Assembly: GCF_028688855.1 (NCBI RefSeq) | Contig: NZ_JAQTXI010000008.1 | Location: forward strand, 62,001 to 126,000 | Reading direction: 5' to 3' | Origin: Neomegalonema sp. | GTDB lineage: Bacteria; Pseudomonadota; Alphaproteobacteria; Rhodobacterales; Rhodobacteraceae | DNA length: 64,000 nt | The notes under the pieces: generated by a model | Databases searched by the model: none | Seen by the model: only the letters and a program-made list of their open reading frames with translations | Told to the model about the DNA's origin: nothing | Program-made: the position numbers and the translations under genes | Shown: one piece after another, positions 1 through 9,769 of the stretch | How positions within the stretch are numbered: position 1 is the first letter of the stretch | How the letters are laid out: each line of letters starts with the position of its first letter

Positions 1-110
1 ACCGCAAGGTCTTGCGCTCGAAGTCGAAGAACTCGGCCTTCCACGAACGCCGCATGCAGGGGCTCGTCAAGGCGACCTGGGTCGGCGGGGCGCTGGTCTT
101 CGAGCGCTGA
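1..110 (+). CDS. dihydroorotase-like cyclic amidohydrolase, C-terminal fragment (5' cut by window edge)
   Basis: The frame beginning at base 3 stays open for 35 codons and stops with TGA at 108-110. The visible end contains KSKNSAFHERRMQGLV followed by KATWVGGALVFER, which looks like the conserved end of dihydroorotase/allantoinase-type amidohydrolases, where an 'NSPF' stretch precedes the final small beta-domain 'TWVGG..VF'. The metal-binding and catalytic residues lie outside the window, so the exact substrate cannot be decided. The gene ends 9 bases before the convergent SorC regulator gene. Confidence 0.5.
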   Translation, partial: RKVLRSKSKNSAFHERRMQGLVKATWVGGALVFER

Positions 111-119
111 GGCGCCGGG

Positions 120-1085
120 TCAGCCGGGGGCCCAGGGGCCTTTCAGCAGGCCCTCGGCCATGGCCTCGTCGACGATCAGCCCGTTGAGCAGGCGGCCCTT
201 CAGGGCTCCGCCCACGGCGGGCAGCTTGCGCGCGCCCATGGCGCAGCCGATCACCAGACGTCCGCCTTCGGGCCGGGGCGGCGGGGCTCCCGCCACCCGC
301 GCGTTGGAGCCGCCTTCGATCCAGACGCCTTCCCGGTCGAAGGCCCAGCCGATCAGCTCGCCCACCGCTCCGGCGGCGCGCATGGAGTCGCGCTCCCCGG
401 CGGAGATGAAGCGGTCCATGAACAGGGGCGCGCGCTCGTCGAATTCGCCCACGCCCAGAAAGGCGACGTCCAGGCGGGCGGCCATCTCCAGGGCGCTGCG
501 GATGGTCGGCTGACGGTGCAGGAGGTCGCGCTCCTCCGCCGAGGAGGCCACCACCGGAACCGGCAGAGGATAGGCCGGCGCCGACAGCCGGTCCGCCAGG
601 ATGAAGATCACGTTGTAATAGGCCGCCGCGCCGTCGGGGCCTATGGCGCCGGTCAGCGAGACCACCTTGTGTTGCGGGCAGTCGATGCGCGGCAGAAGCT
701 CGGCGGCGGCCTTGAGGGTGCGTCCCGTGCCGACGCCGATCAGGGTCGGCGTCTCGGCGCGCAGGCGCTTTTCGAGCTGGTCGGCGATGGGCTGCGCCAC
801 GCCCAGCGTGGTCGAATCGGAGAGCGGATCCGTCGGCGCCACCTCGCAGAAGCTCAGCCCGAAGCGGTCCGTCAGCGCCCTGGCGAGGTCCAGGCTGCGC
901 GCCAGAGGATGTTCGATCCGCACCCGCACCAGGCCCGCGCTCACCGCCAGAGCCACCAGCCTCTGGGCCGAAGGGCGCGAGACGCCGAGAATCGCCGCGA
1001 TGCGGTCCTGGTTCTCGCCCGCGACGTAATAGAGCCATCCGGCGCGCGCCGCCGCCTCCAGGCGGTCGTTCTTCTCCGAACTCAT
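120..1085 (-). CDS. smoC: SorC-family sugar/polyol-responsive transcriptional regulator
   Basis: A 321-residue protein with an N-terminal helix-turn-helix (about residues 12-50, containing NQDRIAAILGVSRPSAQRLV) and a C-terminal SorC sugar-binding domain (about residues 65-315), recognisable from the phosphosugar-isomerase-like fold with GVGTGRTLKAAAELLPR and VSLTGAIG. It is divergent from the smoEFGK polyol transporter operon, which matches the position of the regulator smoC in Rhodobacter sphaeroides. It probably senses a polyol or its phosphate and controls the 1086-1422 region. The family call is firm. The symbol rests on context. Confidence 0.85.
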   Translation of the reverse strand: MSSEKNDRLEAAARAGWLYYVAGENQDRIAAILGVSRPSAQRLVALAVSAGLVRVRIEHPLARSLDLARALTDRFGLSFCEVAPTDPLSDSTTLGVAQPIADQLEKRLRAETPTLIGVGTGRTLKAAAELLPRIDCPQHKVVSLTGAIGPDGAAAYYNVIFILADRLSAPAYPLPVPVVASSAEERDLLHRQPTIRSALEMAARLDVAFLGVGEFDERAPLFMDRFISAGERDSMRAAGAVGELIGWAFDREGVWIEGGSNARVAGAPPPRPEGGRLVIGCAMGARKLPAVGGALKGRLLNGLIVDEAMAEGLLKGPWAPG

Positions 1086-1300
1086 CGATCCTCCTCGCCG
1101 CGCGGGCGACGACCCCGGAGCCTCCGTCGATCACGGGGGATCGTCGGAAGGCTCCAGAGGCCCTTGTGCGGCCGCAGGCTCGCCGCGCGGAGCCGGTCCG
1201 GCTCCGCTGGAAAATGCTCTAAGCCCCCGTCCGGGGCTTGGAAACAGTTTTCGCGGGACATCTCCGCCCGCCGCGAGTCGCCCGGCGGAGGAATTCCCGA

Positions 1301-1329
1301 TTGACAAAGAATGAAGACGGGCGAATATT
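1301..1329 (+). promoter_or_regulatory. sigma70-like promoter of the smo operon
   Basis: A perfect -35 TTGACA lies at 1301-1306. After 17 bases a weak -10 AATATT lies at 1324-1329. Transcription would begin near 1336, about 87 bases upstream of the smoE ATG. The overlap with the inverted repeat at 1327-1349 would fit regulator control of RNA polymerase access. This is pattern-based only. Confidence 0.45.
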
Positions 1330-1349
1330 TGCTCATCAACCAATCAAAT
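1327..1349. promoter_or_regulatory. inverted repeat, candidate SorC-family operator
   Basis: ATTTG at 1327-1331 and CAAAT at 1345-1349 form an inverted repeat with 13 bases between the arms, immediately at the proposed -10 box of the smo promoter. Spaced half-sites of this kind would suit a multimeric SorC regulator. Assigning it to the adjacent regulator is inference. Confidence 0.3.
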
Positions 1350-1422
1350 GCTCGCCAACGGGCTTTCGTCAAGCGCTGCGGCGGGCGATCAAGAAAACCA
1401 TCGATCCCCAGGGAGGATCTCC

Positions 1423-2748
1423 ATGTCGCGCATGACCAGCCGCTTTGCGGCCTGTTCGGCTCTGGCCATCATGATGGGCGCCGGAGGCGCCTTCGCGCAG
1501 ACCACCACCGTCACCATCGCCACCGTGAACAACGGCGACATGATCCGCATGCAGAAGCTGGCCGACGACTTCGCCGCGAAACATCCGGACATCAAGCTGG
1601 AATGGGTCACGCTGGAGGAGAACATGCTCCGTCAGCGCGTCACGACGGACATCGCCGCCAAGGGCGGACAATACGACGTCATGACCATCGGCACCTACGA
1701 GGCCCCCATCTGGGCCGAACGCGGATGGCTGCTCGCCCTCGACAAGCTCGGCGAGGATTACGACGCCGAAGACATCCTGCCCTCGATCCGCAGCAGCGTC
1801 TCGCGGGACGGAGTGCTCTACGCCGCGCCCTTCTACGGCGAAAGCTCCATGGTCATGTATCGCAAGGACCTCATGGAGAAGGCCGGGCTGACCATGCCCG
1901 AGGCGCCCACCTGGGAGTTCGTCGGCCAGGCCGCCCGCGCCATGACCGACAAGCCCAACGAGATCTACGGCATCTGCCTGCGCGGCAAGGCGGGCTGGGG
2001 CGAGAACATGGCCCTGCTCTCGGCCATGGCCAACAGCTTCGGCGGACGCTGGTTCGACATGGACTGGAAGCCCCAGTTCGACGCCAAGCCCTGGAAGGAC
2101 ACGCTGACCTTCTATCTCGACCTGATGAAGGACGCCGGGCCTCCTGGCGCCTCCTCCAACGGCTTCAACGAGAATCTCGCGCTCTTCCAGACCGGCAAAT
2201 GCGGCATGTGGATCGACGCCACCGTGGCGGCCTCCTTCGTGACCAATCCGGCGGAGTCCAAAGTCGCCGATCAGGTGGGCTTCGCCCTCGCGCCGGACAA
2301 CGGCCTCGGCAAGCGCGGAAACTGGCTCTGGGCGTGGAATCTGGCGGTTCCGGCGGGCTCGCAGAAATCCGAGGCGGCGCAGAAGTTCATCTCCTGGGCG
2401 ACCTCGAAGGATTACCTGAACCTCGTCGCCGAACGCGACGGATGGGCCAACGTCCCGCCGGGCACCCGCGCCTCGCTCTACGAGAACCCCGCCTATCTGG
2501 AGGCGGCGCCCTTCGCGCAGATGACCCTCGACAGCATCAACGCCGCCGATCCCACCAATTCCGCCGTCGAGCCGACGCCCTACGTCGGCGTGCAGTTCGT
2601 GGCCATCCCCGAATTCCAGGCCATCGGCACCACGGTCGGGCAGCAGTTCGCGGCGGCTCTGGCGGGTCAGACCACGGCGGATCAGGCGCTCCAGAACGCC
2701 CAGCGCGCCGTCGAGCGCGAGATGCGCCGCGCGGGCTATCCGAAATAA
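1423..2748 (+). CDS. smoE: polyol (sorbitol/mannitol) ABC transporter substrate-binding protein
   Basis: A periplasmic binding protein of 441 residues. The ATG at 1423 is chosen over the in-frame ATG at 1348 because GGGAGGAT lies 5-12 bases upstream and the resulting protein begins with a signal peptide ending near AFAQ (about residue 26). The mature part matches family 1 extracellular solute-binding proteins for polyols, with NNGDMIRMQKLADDF near the N-terminus and GKCGMWIDATVAASF in the middle. It feeds the SmoFG permease encoded next; the 74-base gap to smoF is the largest in the transporter operon. Sorbitol/mannitol specificity is inferred from operon similarity to Rhodobacter sphaeroides. 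Confidence 0.88.
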   Translation: MSRMTSRFAACSALAIMMGAGGAFAQTTTVTIATVNNGDMIRMQKLADDFAAKHPDIKLEWVTLEENMLRQRVTTDIAAKGGQYDVMTIGTYEAPIWAERGWLLALDKLGEDYDAEDILPSIRSSVSRDGVLYAAPFYGESSMVMYRKDLMEKAGLTMPEAPTWEFVGQAARAMTDKPNEIYGICLRGKAGWGENMALLSAMANSFGGRWFDMDWKPQFDAKPWKDTLTFYLDLMKDAGPPGASSNGFNENLALFQTGKCGMWIDATVAASFVTNPAESKVADQVGFALAPDNGLGKRGNWLWAWNLAVPAGSQKSEAAQKFISWATSKDYLNLVAERDGWANVPPGTRASLYENPAYLEAAPFAQMTLDSINAADPTNSAVEPTPYVGVQFVAIPEFQAIGTTVGQQFAAALAGQTTADQALQNAQRAVEREMRRAGYPK

Positions 2749-2822
2749 GCCGAGACGCCGCCGCGCGCCCTGAGTCCGCTCGGGGCGCGCCCTGCTGATC
2801 CGACCGTTTTGGGGGGCGCGTC

Positions 2823-3695
2823 ATGGCGACGACCCACACGAGGACGGCGGCCCGCTGGATGGCGGCGCCGAGCATCCTTCTGCTGTTCATGTGGATGATC
2901 GTCCCGCTGGGGATGACCGTCTATTTCTCCTTCCTGCATTACAACCTGCTCTCGCCCGGAGAAGAATCCTGGGCCGGGCTGATGAACTACGAGTTCTTCG
3001 TCACGGACCCCGCCTTCAAGGACGCGGTCTTCAACACGCTCTATCTGGTTCTGGGGGTGCTGCTCATCACCACGGTGGGCGGAACGCTGCTCGCGCTGCT
3101 GCTGGACCAGCCCTTCTGGGGACAGGGCGTCGCGCGGCTCATGGTGATCGCGCCCTTCTTCGTCATGCCGACGGTGTCGGCGCTGGTCTGGAAGAACATG
3201 CTGATGCATCCGGTGAACGGGCTCTTCGCCTGGATCGCCCGCACGCTCGGATTCCAGCCGGTGGACTGGCTCGGCGCCTATCCGCTGACCTCCATCACGA
3301 TCATCGTGGCCTGGCAATGGCTGCCCTTCGCCACGCTCATCCTGCTGACGGCCCTGCAGTCGCTCGACCAGGAGCAGAAGGAGGCCGCCGAAATGGACGG
3401 CGCCGGCGCCTTCTCGATCTTCCGGCACATCACCTTGCCGCATCTCTCGCGAGCCCTGACGGTGGTGGTGCTGATCGAGACCATCTTCCTGCTCAACGTC
3501 TTCGCCGAGATCCTCGTCACCACCAACGGCGGCCCCGGCACCGCGAGCACCAACCTCGGCTTCCTGATCTACATGCAGGGCCTGCTGCAGTTCGACGCGG
3601 GCGGAGCCTCGGCGGGCGGCGTGATCGCGGTGATCCTGGCGAACGTCGTGGCTTTCTTCCTCATCCGCGCCATCGGCAAGAATCTGGAGGCCTGA
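2823..3695 (+). CDS. smoF: polyol ABC transporter permease (MalF-like)
   Basis: An inner-membrane permease of 290 residues with about six membrane segments, the first at about residues 14-38. The binding-protein-dependent transport motif [14 protein letters not shown](R)HITLP (about residues 190-210) contacts the ATPase SmoK. It lies 74 bases after smoE and ends 2 bases before smoG. The length is normal for sugar/polyol permeases of the MalF type. Confidence 0.9.
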   Translation: MATTHTRTAARWMAAPSILLLFMWMIVPLGMTVYFSFLHYNLLSPGEESWAGLMNYEFFVTDPAFKDAVFNTLYLVLGVLLITTVGGTLLALLLDQPFWGQGVARLMVIAPFFVMPTVSALVWKNMLMHPVNGLFAWIARTLGFQPVDWLGAYPLTSITIIVAWQWLPFATLILLTALQSLDQEQKEAAEMDGAGAFSIFRHITLPHLSRALTVVVLIETIFLLNVFAEILVTTNGGPGTASTNLGFLIYMQGLLQFDAGGASAGGVIAVILANVVAFFLIRAIGKNLEA

Positions 3696-3697
3696 TC

Positions 3698-4528
3698 ATG
3701 GCGAGAGCGACGACGACGCGCCGCAAGGCGCTCATGACGGCTCTGGGATGGGGGGTCGCCTTCGTGATCTTCTTCCCGATCCTCTGGACCTTCCTCACCA
3801 GCTTCAAGACCGAGGCCGAGGCGGTGACCACGCCGCCGAAGTTCCTCTTCTTCGACTGGACCCTGGCCAATTACCACGAAGTCAACTCCCGCTCGAACTA
3901 CATGCGCTTCGCGATGAATTCGGTGATCATCGCCTTCGGCTCGACGCTGCTCGGGCTTCTGGTGGCGATCCCGGCGGCCTGGGCCATGGCCTTCTCGCCG
4001 ACGAAGCGCACCAAGGATCTGCTCATGTGGATGCTCTCCACGAAGATGATGCCGGCGGTGGGCGTGCTCATCCCGATCTACATCCTCTTCCGGGACTTCC
4101 GCCTGCTCGACACCCATTTCGGGATGGTGCTGGTGATGACGCTGATCAATCTGCCGATCATCGTCTGGATGCTCTACACCTACTTCAAGGAGATCCCCGC
4201 GCCGATCCTCGAGGCGGCGCGCATGGACGGCGCGACGCTGCGTCAGGAGATCGTCGACGTGCTGGCGCCCATGGCGGTTCCGGGCATCGCCTCGACGGTG
4301 CTGCTCAACGTCATCCTCGCCTGGAACGAAGCCTTCTGGACGCTGAACCTCACCACCACGAAGGCCGCTCCCCTGACGGCCTTCATCGCCAGCTACTCCA
4401 GTCCGGAGGGCCTCTTCTGGGCCAAGCTCTCGGCGGCTTCGACCATGGCCATCGCGCCCATCGTGCTGCTCGGCTGGTTCTCGCAGAAACAACTCGTGCG
4501 CGGCCTCACCTTCGGCGCCGTGAAGTGA
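3698..4528 (+). CDS. smoG: polyol ABC transporter permease (MalG-like)
   Basis: The second permease half has 276 residues. The ATG at 3698 is two bases after the smoF stop, and CTGGAGG inside the smoF end supplies the ribosome binding site. It has an N-terminal membrane segment (about residues 11-32), further segments, and the EAA loop [20 protein letters not shown]. It pairs with SmoF to form the pore. A longer frame reaches upstream of this ATG, but it overlaps smoF and lacks membrane character. Confidence 0.9.
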   Translation: MARATTTRRKALMTALGWGVAFVIFFPILWTFLTSFKTEAEAVTTPPKFLFFDWTLANYHEVNSRSNYMRFAMNSVIIAFGSTLLGLLVAIPAAWAMAFSPTKRTKDLLMWMLSTKMMPAVGVLIPIYILFRDFRLLDTHFGMVLVMTLINLPIIVWMLYTYFKEIPAPILEAARMDGATLRQEIVDVLAPMAVPGIASTVLLNVILAWNEAFWTLNLTTTKAAPLTAFIASYSSPEGLFWAKLSAASTMAIAPIVLLGWFSQKQLVRGLTFGAVK

Positions 4529-4545
4529 ACAGGGAGGGGAAGCCC

Positions 4546-5553
<1,008 letters not shown>

Positions 5554-5703
5554 CCTTCGCCCGACCTTCCGGGGGCGGCGCGCGCCGTCGCCCCTGCGCG
5601 CTCCTGCGTCAGCGCCTCCGGCCTCCGGCGCCGGAAGGCCCTTCGCCTCTCCGCTCATGGCCGCGTCCCGCCTCCCGGCGTCCGCGCGGCGAGGATCCGC
5701 ATC

Positions 5704-7141
5704 ATGGCATTGAAGCTCTCCGCCGCGACTCTCGACGCCGTCGCCCGGCTCGGCGTCGCCGTCCCCGCCCATGGCCGCGAGGCCCTGCGTCCGGGGATCC
5801 TGCATTTCGGTCCGGGCAATTTCCATCGCGCCCATCAGGCGGTCTATCTGGACCGGCTCTTCGGCATGGGCCGCGACCGGGACTGGGGGATCCTCCTGGC
5901 CGGCGTCACCCCCTTCGACGCGCCCGTCCGCGAGGCCCTGACGGGTCAGGACCTGCTCGGGACGGTGGTCGAGCAGGAGGCCGGAGGCTCCGTCGCGCGC
6001 GTGACCCGGGCCCACGCCGGATTCCTGCCCGTGGGCGACGCGGCGGCCATCGGCGCGGCGCTCGACGCCGAAGAGACGCGCATCGTCTCGCTGACCATCA
6101 CCGAAGGCGGCTATGCGCTGGATCCGGCCTCGGGGCGCTTCGACCCCTCGCGGCCCGAGATCCAGGCCGACGCCCGCGCCCCCTGGGCGCCGGGCGGCGG
6201 GGCGGCGGGCCTTCACGGTCATGTCCTGCGACAACATCCCCCATAACGGCCTCGCGACCCGCGACGCGGTGGTGGGTCTGGCGGCGCTCTCGGACCCCTC
6301 GCTGGCGGAATGGATCCTGCGCGAGGCCGCCTTCCCCAACAGCATGGTGGACCGCATCACGCCCGCCACGGGCGCGCGCGAAAGGGCGCTGCTGGCCGCC
6401 GATTTCGGACTCGAGGACGCCTGGCCCGTCTTCTGCGAGGGCTTCGCGCAATGGGTGCTGGAGGACCGCTTCGCGGCGGGCCGCCCCGCTCTGGAGCAGG
6501 CGGGCGTCGAGATCGTCGCCGAGGCCGCGCCCTACGAGGCCATGAAGATCCGCATCCTCAACGGCGGACATGCGGTCATCGCCTATCCGGCGGGGATTCT
6601 CGGGATCGAGTTCGCGCATGAGGCCATGGCCGATCCCCAGATCTCCGCCTTCCTGGAGAAGATCGGGAAGACCGAGATCCTCCCCGTGGTGACGCCCCCT
6701 CCGGGCGTGGATCTGGAGGCCTATCGTCGGCGCGTGGCGGAGCGCTTCGCCAATCCCCGCATCGCCGACACCGTGCGCCGCCTCTGCCTCGACGGCTCGA
6801 ACCGTCAGCCGAAGTTCATCGTGCCGACCATCGCGGATCATCTCGCCCGGGGACGCGCGCCGCGAGGTTTGGCTCTGGCGTCGGCGCTCTGGTGCCGCTA
6901 TTGCTCCGGAGAGACCGAAACGGGCGCCGTCGTCGCCCCCAACGATCCGGACTGGAGCGCCCTCAAGGCCCGCGCCGGAGCCGCCAGGGAGAATCCGCAG
7001 ATCTGGCTCGACATGGACAGCGTCTATGGCCCCGTGGGGCGCGATCCGGCCTTCGCGAAGCTCTTCGCGGAGGCGCTGGACGCGCTGTGGCGCGAGGGCG
7101 TCCGGGCGACGCTCGCGCGTCATCTCTCCGGGGCGTCGTGA
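5704..7141 (+). pseudogene. mtlK: mannitol 2-dehydrogenase, broken by a frameshifting deletion near 6187
   Basis: The first frame (from ATG 5704, stopping at 6244-6246) encodes the N-terminal Rossmann half with HFGPGNFHRAHQAVYLD and VSLTITEGGYALDP. The second half continues in another frame from about 6188 with [21 protein letters not shown], then the catalytic segment MKIRILNGGHAVIAY (Lys, Asn and His of the long-chain polyol dehydrogenase family). Compared with the family, about 12-14 residues corresponding to 'KTVFGFICAALTQ' are missing at the junction, so the lesion looks like a deletion of roughly 35-45 bases, not a multiple of three, inside a GGGCGG-rich stretch. It would oxidise mannitol to fructose if intact. 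A sequencing or assembly error is the main alternative. Confidence 0.8.
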
Positions 7142-7821
7142 AGGGGCCGCGCCTCCTGATCTTCGATTGCGACGGGGTGCTGGCCGACAGCGAACCCCTC
7201 GCGGTCGCGTCGCTGCGGGAGGCGCTCGCGGCGCAGGGCGCGCAGGTCTCCGAGGCCGGAATCTACCGCGACTGCCTCGGGCGCTCGCTGAAGGACGGCG
7301 CGAAGGCCCTGCGCGAGCTCCATGGCGTGGCGGAGCCCGAAGCCGCCATGGCCGCCATGATGGAGCGTCTGGCGCGGCGTCTGCCTCTGGAGCTGCGGGC
7401 CGTCTCCGGCGCCGCCGAGGCCGCCCGGGAGGCCCTGAGGCGCGGCGCGCGGATCTGCGTGGCCTCCTCCTCGCCGCCTGAGCGGCTGAGGCTCTCGCTG
7501 GAGGTCGCGGGGCTTCTGGAGATCTTCGCGCCCCATGTCTTCAGCGCGGCCCTTGTGCGGCGCGGCAAGCCTGCGCCGGACCTCTTCCTGCATGCGGCGG
7601 CGGCTCTGGAGGTTCCGCCCGAGCGCTGCCTCGTGATCGAGGACAGTCCGGCGGGCGTCGAGGCCGCCAGAGCGGCGGGGATGCGGGTGGCGGGCTTCCT
7701 CGGCGGCGGCCACGCCGAGGGCGCGGACCTGCGGCGGCGGCTCTCGGCGCTGGAGCCCGAGGCGCTGATCTCGCGGCTGTCCGAGGTTCCCGACCTGCTG
7801 GACCGCCTTCTGCCCGCCTGA
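7138..7821 (+). CDS. HAD-superfamily hydrolase (beta-phosphoglucomutase/phosphatase-like)
   Basis: A protein of 227 residues starting at GTG 7138, whose GTGA overlaps the stop of the mannitol dehydrogenase remnant, which suggests translational coupling. HAD motifs are clear: motif [10 protein letters not shown] (residues 9-17), motif II CVASSSP, motif III lysine in [10 protein letters not shown], and motif [15 protein letters not shown]. Its place at the end of the polyol operon suggests a sugar- or polyol-phosphate substrate, which is inference. If the upstream frameshift is real, coupling by terminating ribosomes would also be disturbed. Confidence 0.85.
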   Translation: MKGPRLLIFDCDGVLADSEPLAVASLREALAAQGAQVSEAGIYRDCLGRSLKDGAKALRELHGVAEPEAAMAAMMERLARRLPLELRAVSGAAEAAREALRRGARICVASSSPPERLRLSLEVAGLLEIFAPHVFSAALVRRGKPAPDLFLHAAAALEVPPERCLVIEDSPAGVEAARAAGMRVAGFLGGGHAEGADLRRRLSALEPEALISRLSEVPDLLDRLLPA

Positions 7822-7891
7822 CGAGGCGGCTTGCCCTTCGGCTCCGGCGGGCGTATGGCTGGAGCGTCTCCTCATCCCGGCGGGTTTTCTC

Positions 7892-8836
7892 ATGAGCGTC
7901 GACGCGACCGCGCCCAGGGCGCAGGAAGGCGATTCCGCGCGCGGTTTCGCCTTCGCCTTCGGGGCCTATTTCCTCTGGGGCTTCCTGCCTCTCTACATGA
8001 AGGCGGTGTCCCATATTCCTCCGACGGAGGTTCTGGCTCATCGCGTGATCTGGTCGGCGCCGGTGGCGGCGGCGCTTCTGCTGGCGCTCGGGCGGATGTC
8101 CGATCTCAAGTCCGCGCTGCGCGACCGGCGGATGCTCCTCATGGCGAGCCTCACCGCCGCGCTGATCGCGGTGAACTGGGGCATCTACATCTGGGCCATC
8201 GCGAACGACCGGGCGCTCGACGCCGCGCTGGGCTATTTCATCAATCCGCTGTTCAGCATCTTCCTGGGGGCGATCCTGCTGCGCGAGAAGCTTCAGCCCT
8301 TGCAGATCGCGGCGCTGGGCTTCGTCGTGGCGGGAGTGGGGCTGCTCACCTGGGAGGGGGGCGGACTGCCCTGGACGGCTCTGGCGCTGACCTTCAGCTG
8401 GGGCTTCTACGCCTTCTTCCGCAAGACGCTGCCCATCGGGCCCAATCAGGGCTTCCTGCTCGAAGTGCTGATCCTGCTGCCTCTGGCGACGGCCTGGGTC
8501 CTCTGGCTGGAGGCGACGGGCGGAGGGCATGTCGGGGGCGGAAGCTGGCGCGACGTCTGGCTGCTGATGGCCTCGGGGGTGGTGACCGCCGTGCCGCTGA
8601 TCCTCTACGGCAACGGCGCCAAGCTGCTGCGGCTCTCGACCATCGGGATCATGCAGTACATCGCCCCGACGATGATCTTCCTGCTGGCGATCTTCGTCTT
8701 CAAGGAGCCCTTCAGCCGCGAAAGGCTCTACGCCTTCGCGCTGATCTGGGCGGCGCTGGTCCTCTATTCGCTGCCCATGCTCCAGGATCTCGCCCGACGG
8801 CGCGAGAAGCGTCCGCCGCCGCCCTCCTCGCCCTGA
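7892..8836 (+). CDS. rarD: EamA/RarD-family drug/metabolite transporter
   Basis: A 314-residue inner-membrane protein with about ten hydrophobic segments in two EamA repeats. The RarD subgroup signature is visible at the start, YFLWGFLPLYMKAV, followed by HRVIWSAPVAA and later NWGIYIWAIANDRALDAALGYFINPL. The substrate of RarD proteins is not established. It begins 70 bases after the HAD gene and is followed by the TetR gene, so a small co-transcribed unit is possible. Confidence 0.85.
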   Translation: MSVDATAPRAQEGDSARGFAFAFGAYFLWGFLPLYMKAVSHIPPTEVLAHRVIWSAPVAAALLLALGRMSDLKSALRDRRMLLMASLTAALIAVNWGIYIWAIANDRALDAALGYFINPLFSIFLGAILLREKLQPLQIAALGFVVAGVGLLTWEGGGLPWTALALTFSWGFYAFFRKTLPIGPNQGFLLEVLILLPLATAWVLWLEATGGGHVGGGSWRDVWLLMASGVVTAVPLILYGNGAKLLRLSTIGIMQYIAPTMIFLLAIFVFKEPFSRERLYAFALIWAALVLYSLPMLQDLARRREKRPPPPSSP

Positions 8837-8909
8837 GGGGGGGAGGATCGCCTCCGCAGGGGCGGACTCCTGCGATGAGTCCGGTTCCGCCGCAGCCTCA
8901 GGATCCCCG

Positions 8910-9584
8910 ATGGACCAGCCCGATCCGATTTCGCCCGCCGCCCCCCTCCGCCGCAAGGGGGGGCGTCCCACGCGCCGCTCCGCCGAGGAGATCGGGCGGC
9001 GGATCCTGGCGGCCTCGCGCAAGCTCTTCCTCGCGCATGGCTTCGCGGGGACCAGCATGGACGCCGTCGCCGCCGAGGCGAGGGTCTCCAAGGCGACGCT
9101 CTACGCCCGGCATCGCGACAAGGAGGCGCTCTTCCAGACTCTGGCCATCGACGTGCTGGAGACCCTGATGAAGCGCTCCGAGGCTCCCGAGATCATGGCG
9201 CCCGACCTGCCCTTGCGGCTGCGGCTGGAGGCCCTCGCCGAGCAGATCATCCAGACCCAGACCATGCCCGAGGTTCAGGCCCTGATCCGCGCCCTGCTGC
9301 TGGAGAGCGAGCGTTTCCCCTCGCTCGGCCAGCTGCTGCGCGAGGAGGGCGCGCGGCGCGGCGCGGAGCGCATCCGGGCGCTGATCGCCGCCGCTCCGGA
9401 GGCCGCAGGCCGCAGCGACGAAGATCTCTTGCGCGCCGCCGAGATCTTCATCCAGTTGTTCCGCCCGCCGCCTCCGACTCCGGCGATGGAGGAGCGTGAT
9501 CATCTGGCGGCTCAGGCGCAGCTTCGGGCCGAAAAATCCCATCGGGTGGCCTTTTTTCTGCGGGGACTCGGCATGGAGCCATGA
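8910..9584 (+). CDS. TetR/AcrR-family transcriptional regulator
   Basis: A 224-residue regulator with an N-terminal TetR helix-turn-helix at about residues 25-70 (ILAASRKLFLAHGFAGTSMD, then AEARVSKATLYARHRDKEAL). The C-terminal ligand-binding part has no recognisable specificity. It follows the RarD-like transporter by 73 bases on the same strand and may control it. Confidence 0.85.
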   Translation: MDQPDPISPAAPLRRKGGRPTRRSAEEIGRRILAASRKLFLAHGFAGTSMDAVAAEARVSKATLYARHRDKEALFQTLAIDVLETLMKRSEAPEIMAPDLPLRLRLEALAEQIIQTQTMPEVQALIRALLLESERFPSLGQLLREEGARRGAERIRALIAAAPEAAGRSDEDLLRAAEIFIQLFRPPPPTPAMEERDHLAAQAQLRAEKSHRVAFFLRGLGMEP

Positions 9585-9769
9585 AGACGAACGGACGAAT
9601 TCTTGAGCTTACGCGATTAAATTCAATGAATTTCCATCAGGATTTGAGCCTGACCTTGTAAATAAAAGAACGACTCCGGGAATTCCCGACCCGTCTTCAC
9701 GCAAACGCAAGGCGGGTCCTGAACATCCTTTCTCCAGATCTGGCGGGCCGCTCGCGGAGGTTCTGGAGC
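9585..9769. promoter_or_regulatory. AT-rich promoter region upstream of wecB with two palindromes
   Basis: Bases 9590-9680 are far richer in A+T than the surroundings. They contain the inverted repeat AAATTC-AAT-GAATTT at 9619-9633 and a -10-like TAAATA near 9658. The perfect palindrome CGGGAATTCCCG lies at 9677-9688. This probably holds the promoter and one or more regulator sites for the epimerase gene. The binding proteins are unknown. Confidence 0.4.

Larger units (their letters stand above)
1086..1422. promoter_or_regulatory. intergenic region between smoC and smoE, divergent promoters
   Basis: This 337-base gap separates the divergent regulator and transporter genes. The half next to smoC is GC-rich with no clear element. 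The half next to smoE turns AT-richer from about 1290 and holds a sigma70-like promoter (1301-1329), an ATTTG-N13-CAAAT inverted repeat overlapping its -10 end (1327-1349), and the smoE ribosome binding site GGGAGGAT at 1411-1418. I see no small gene in it. Confidence 0.55.
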
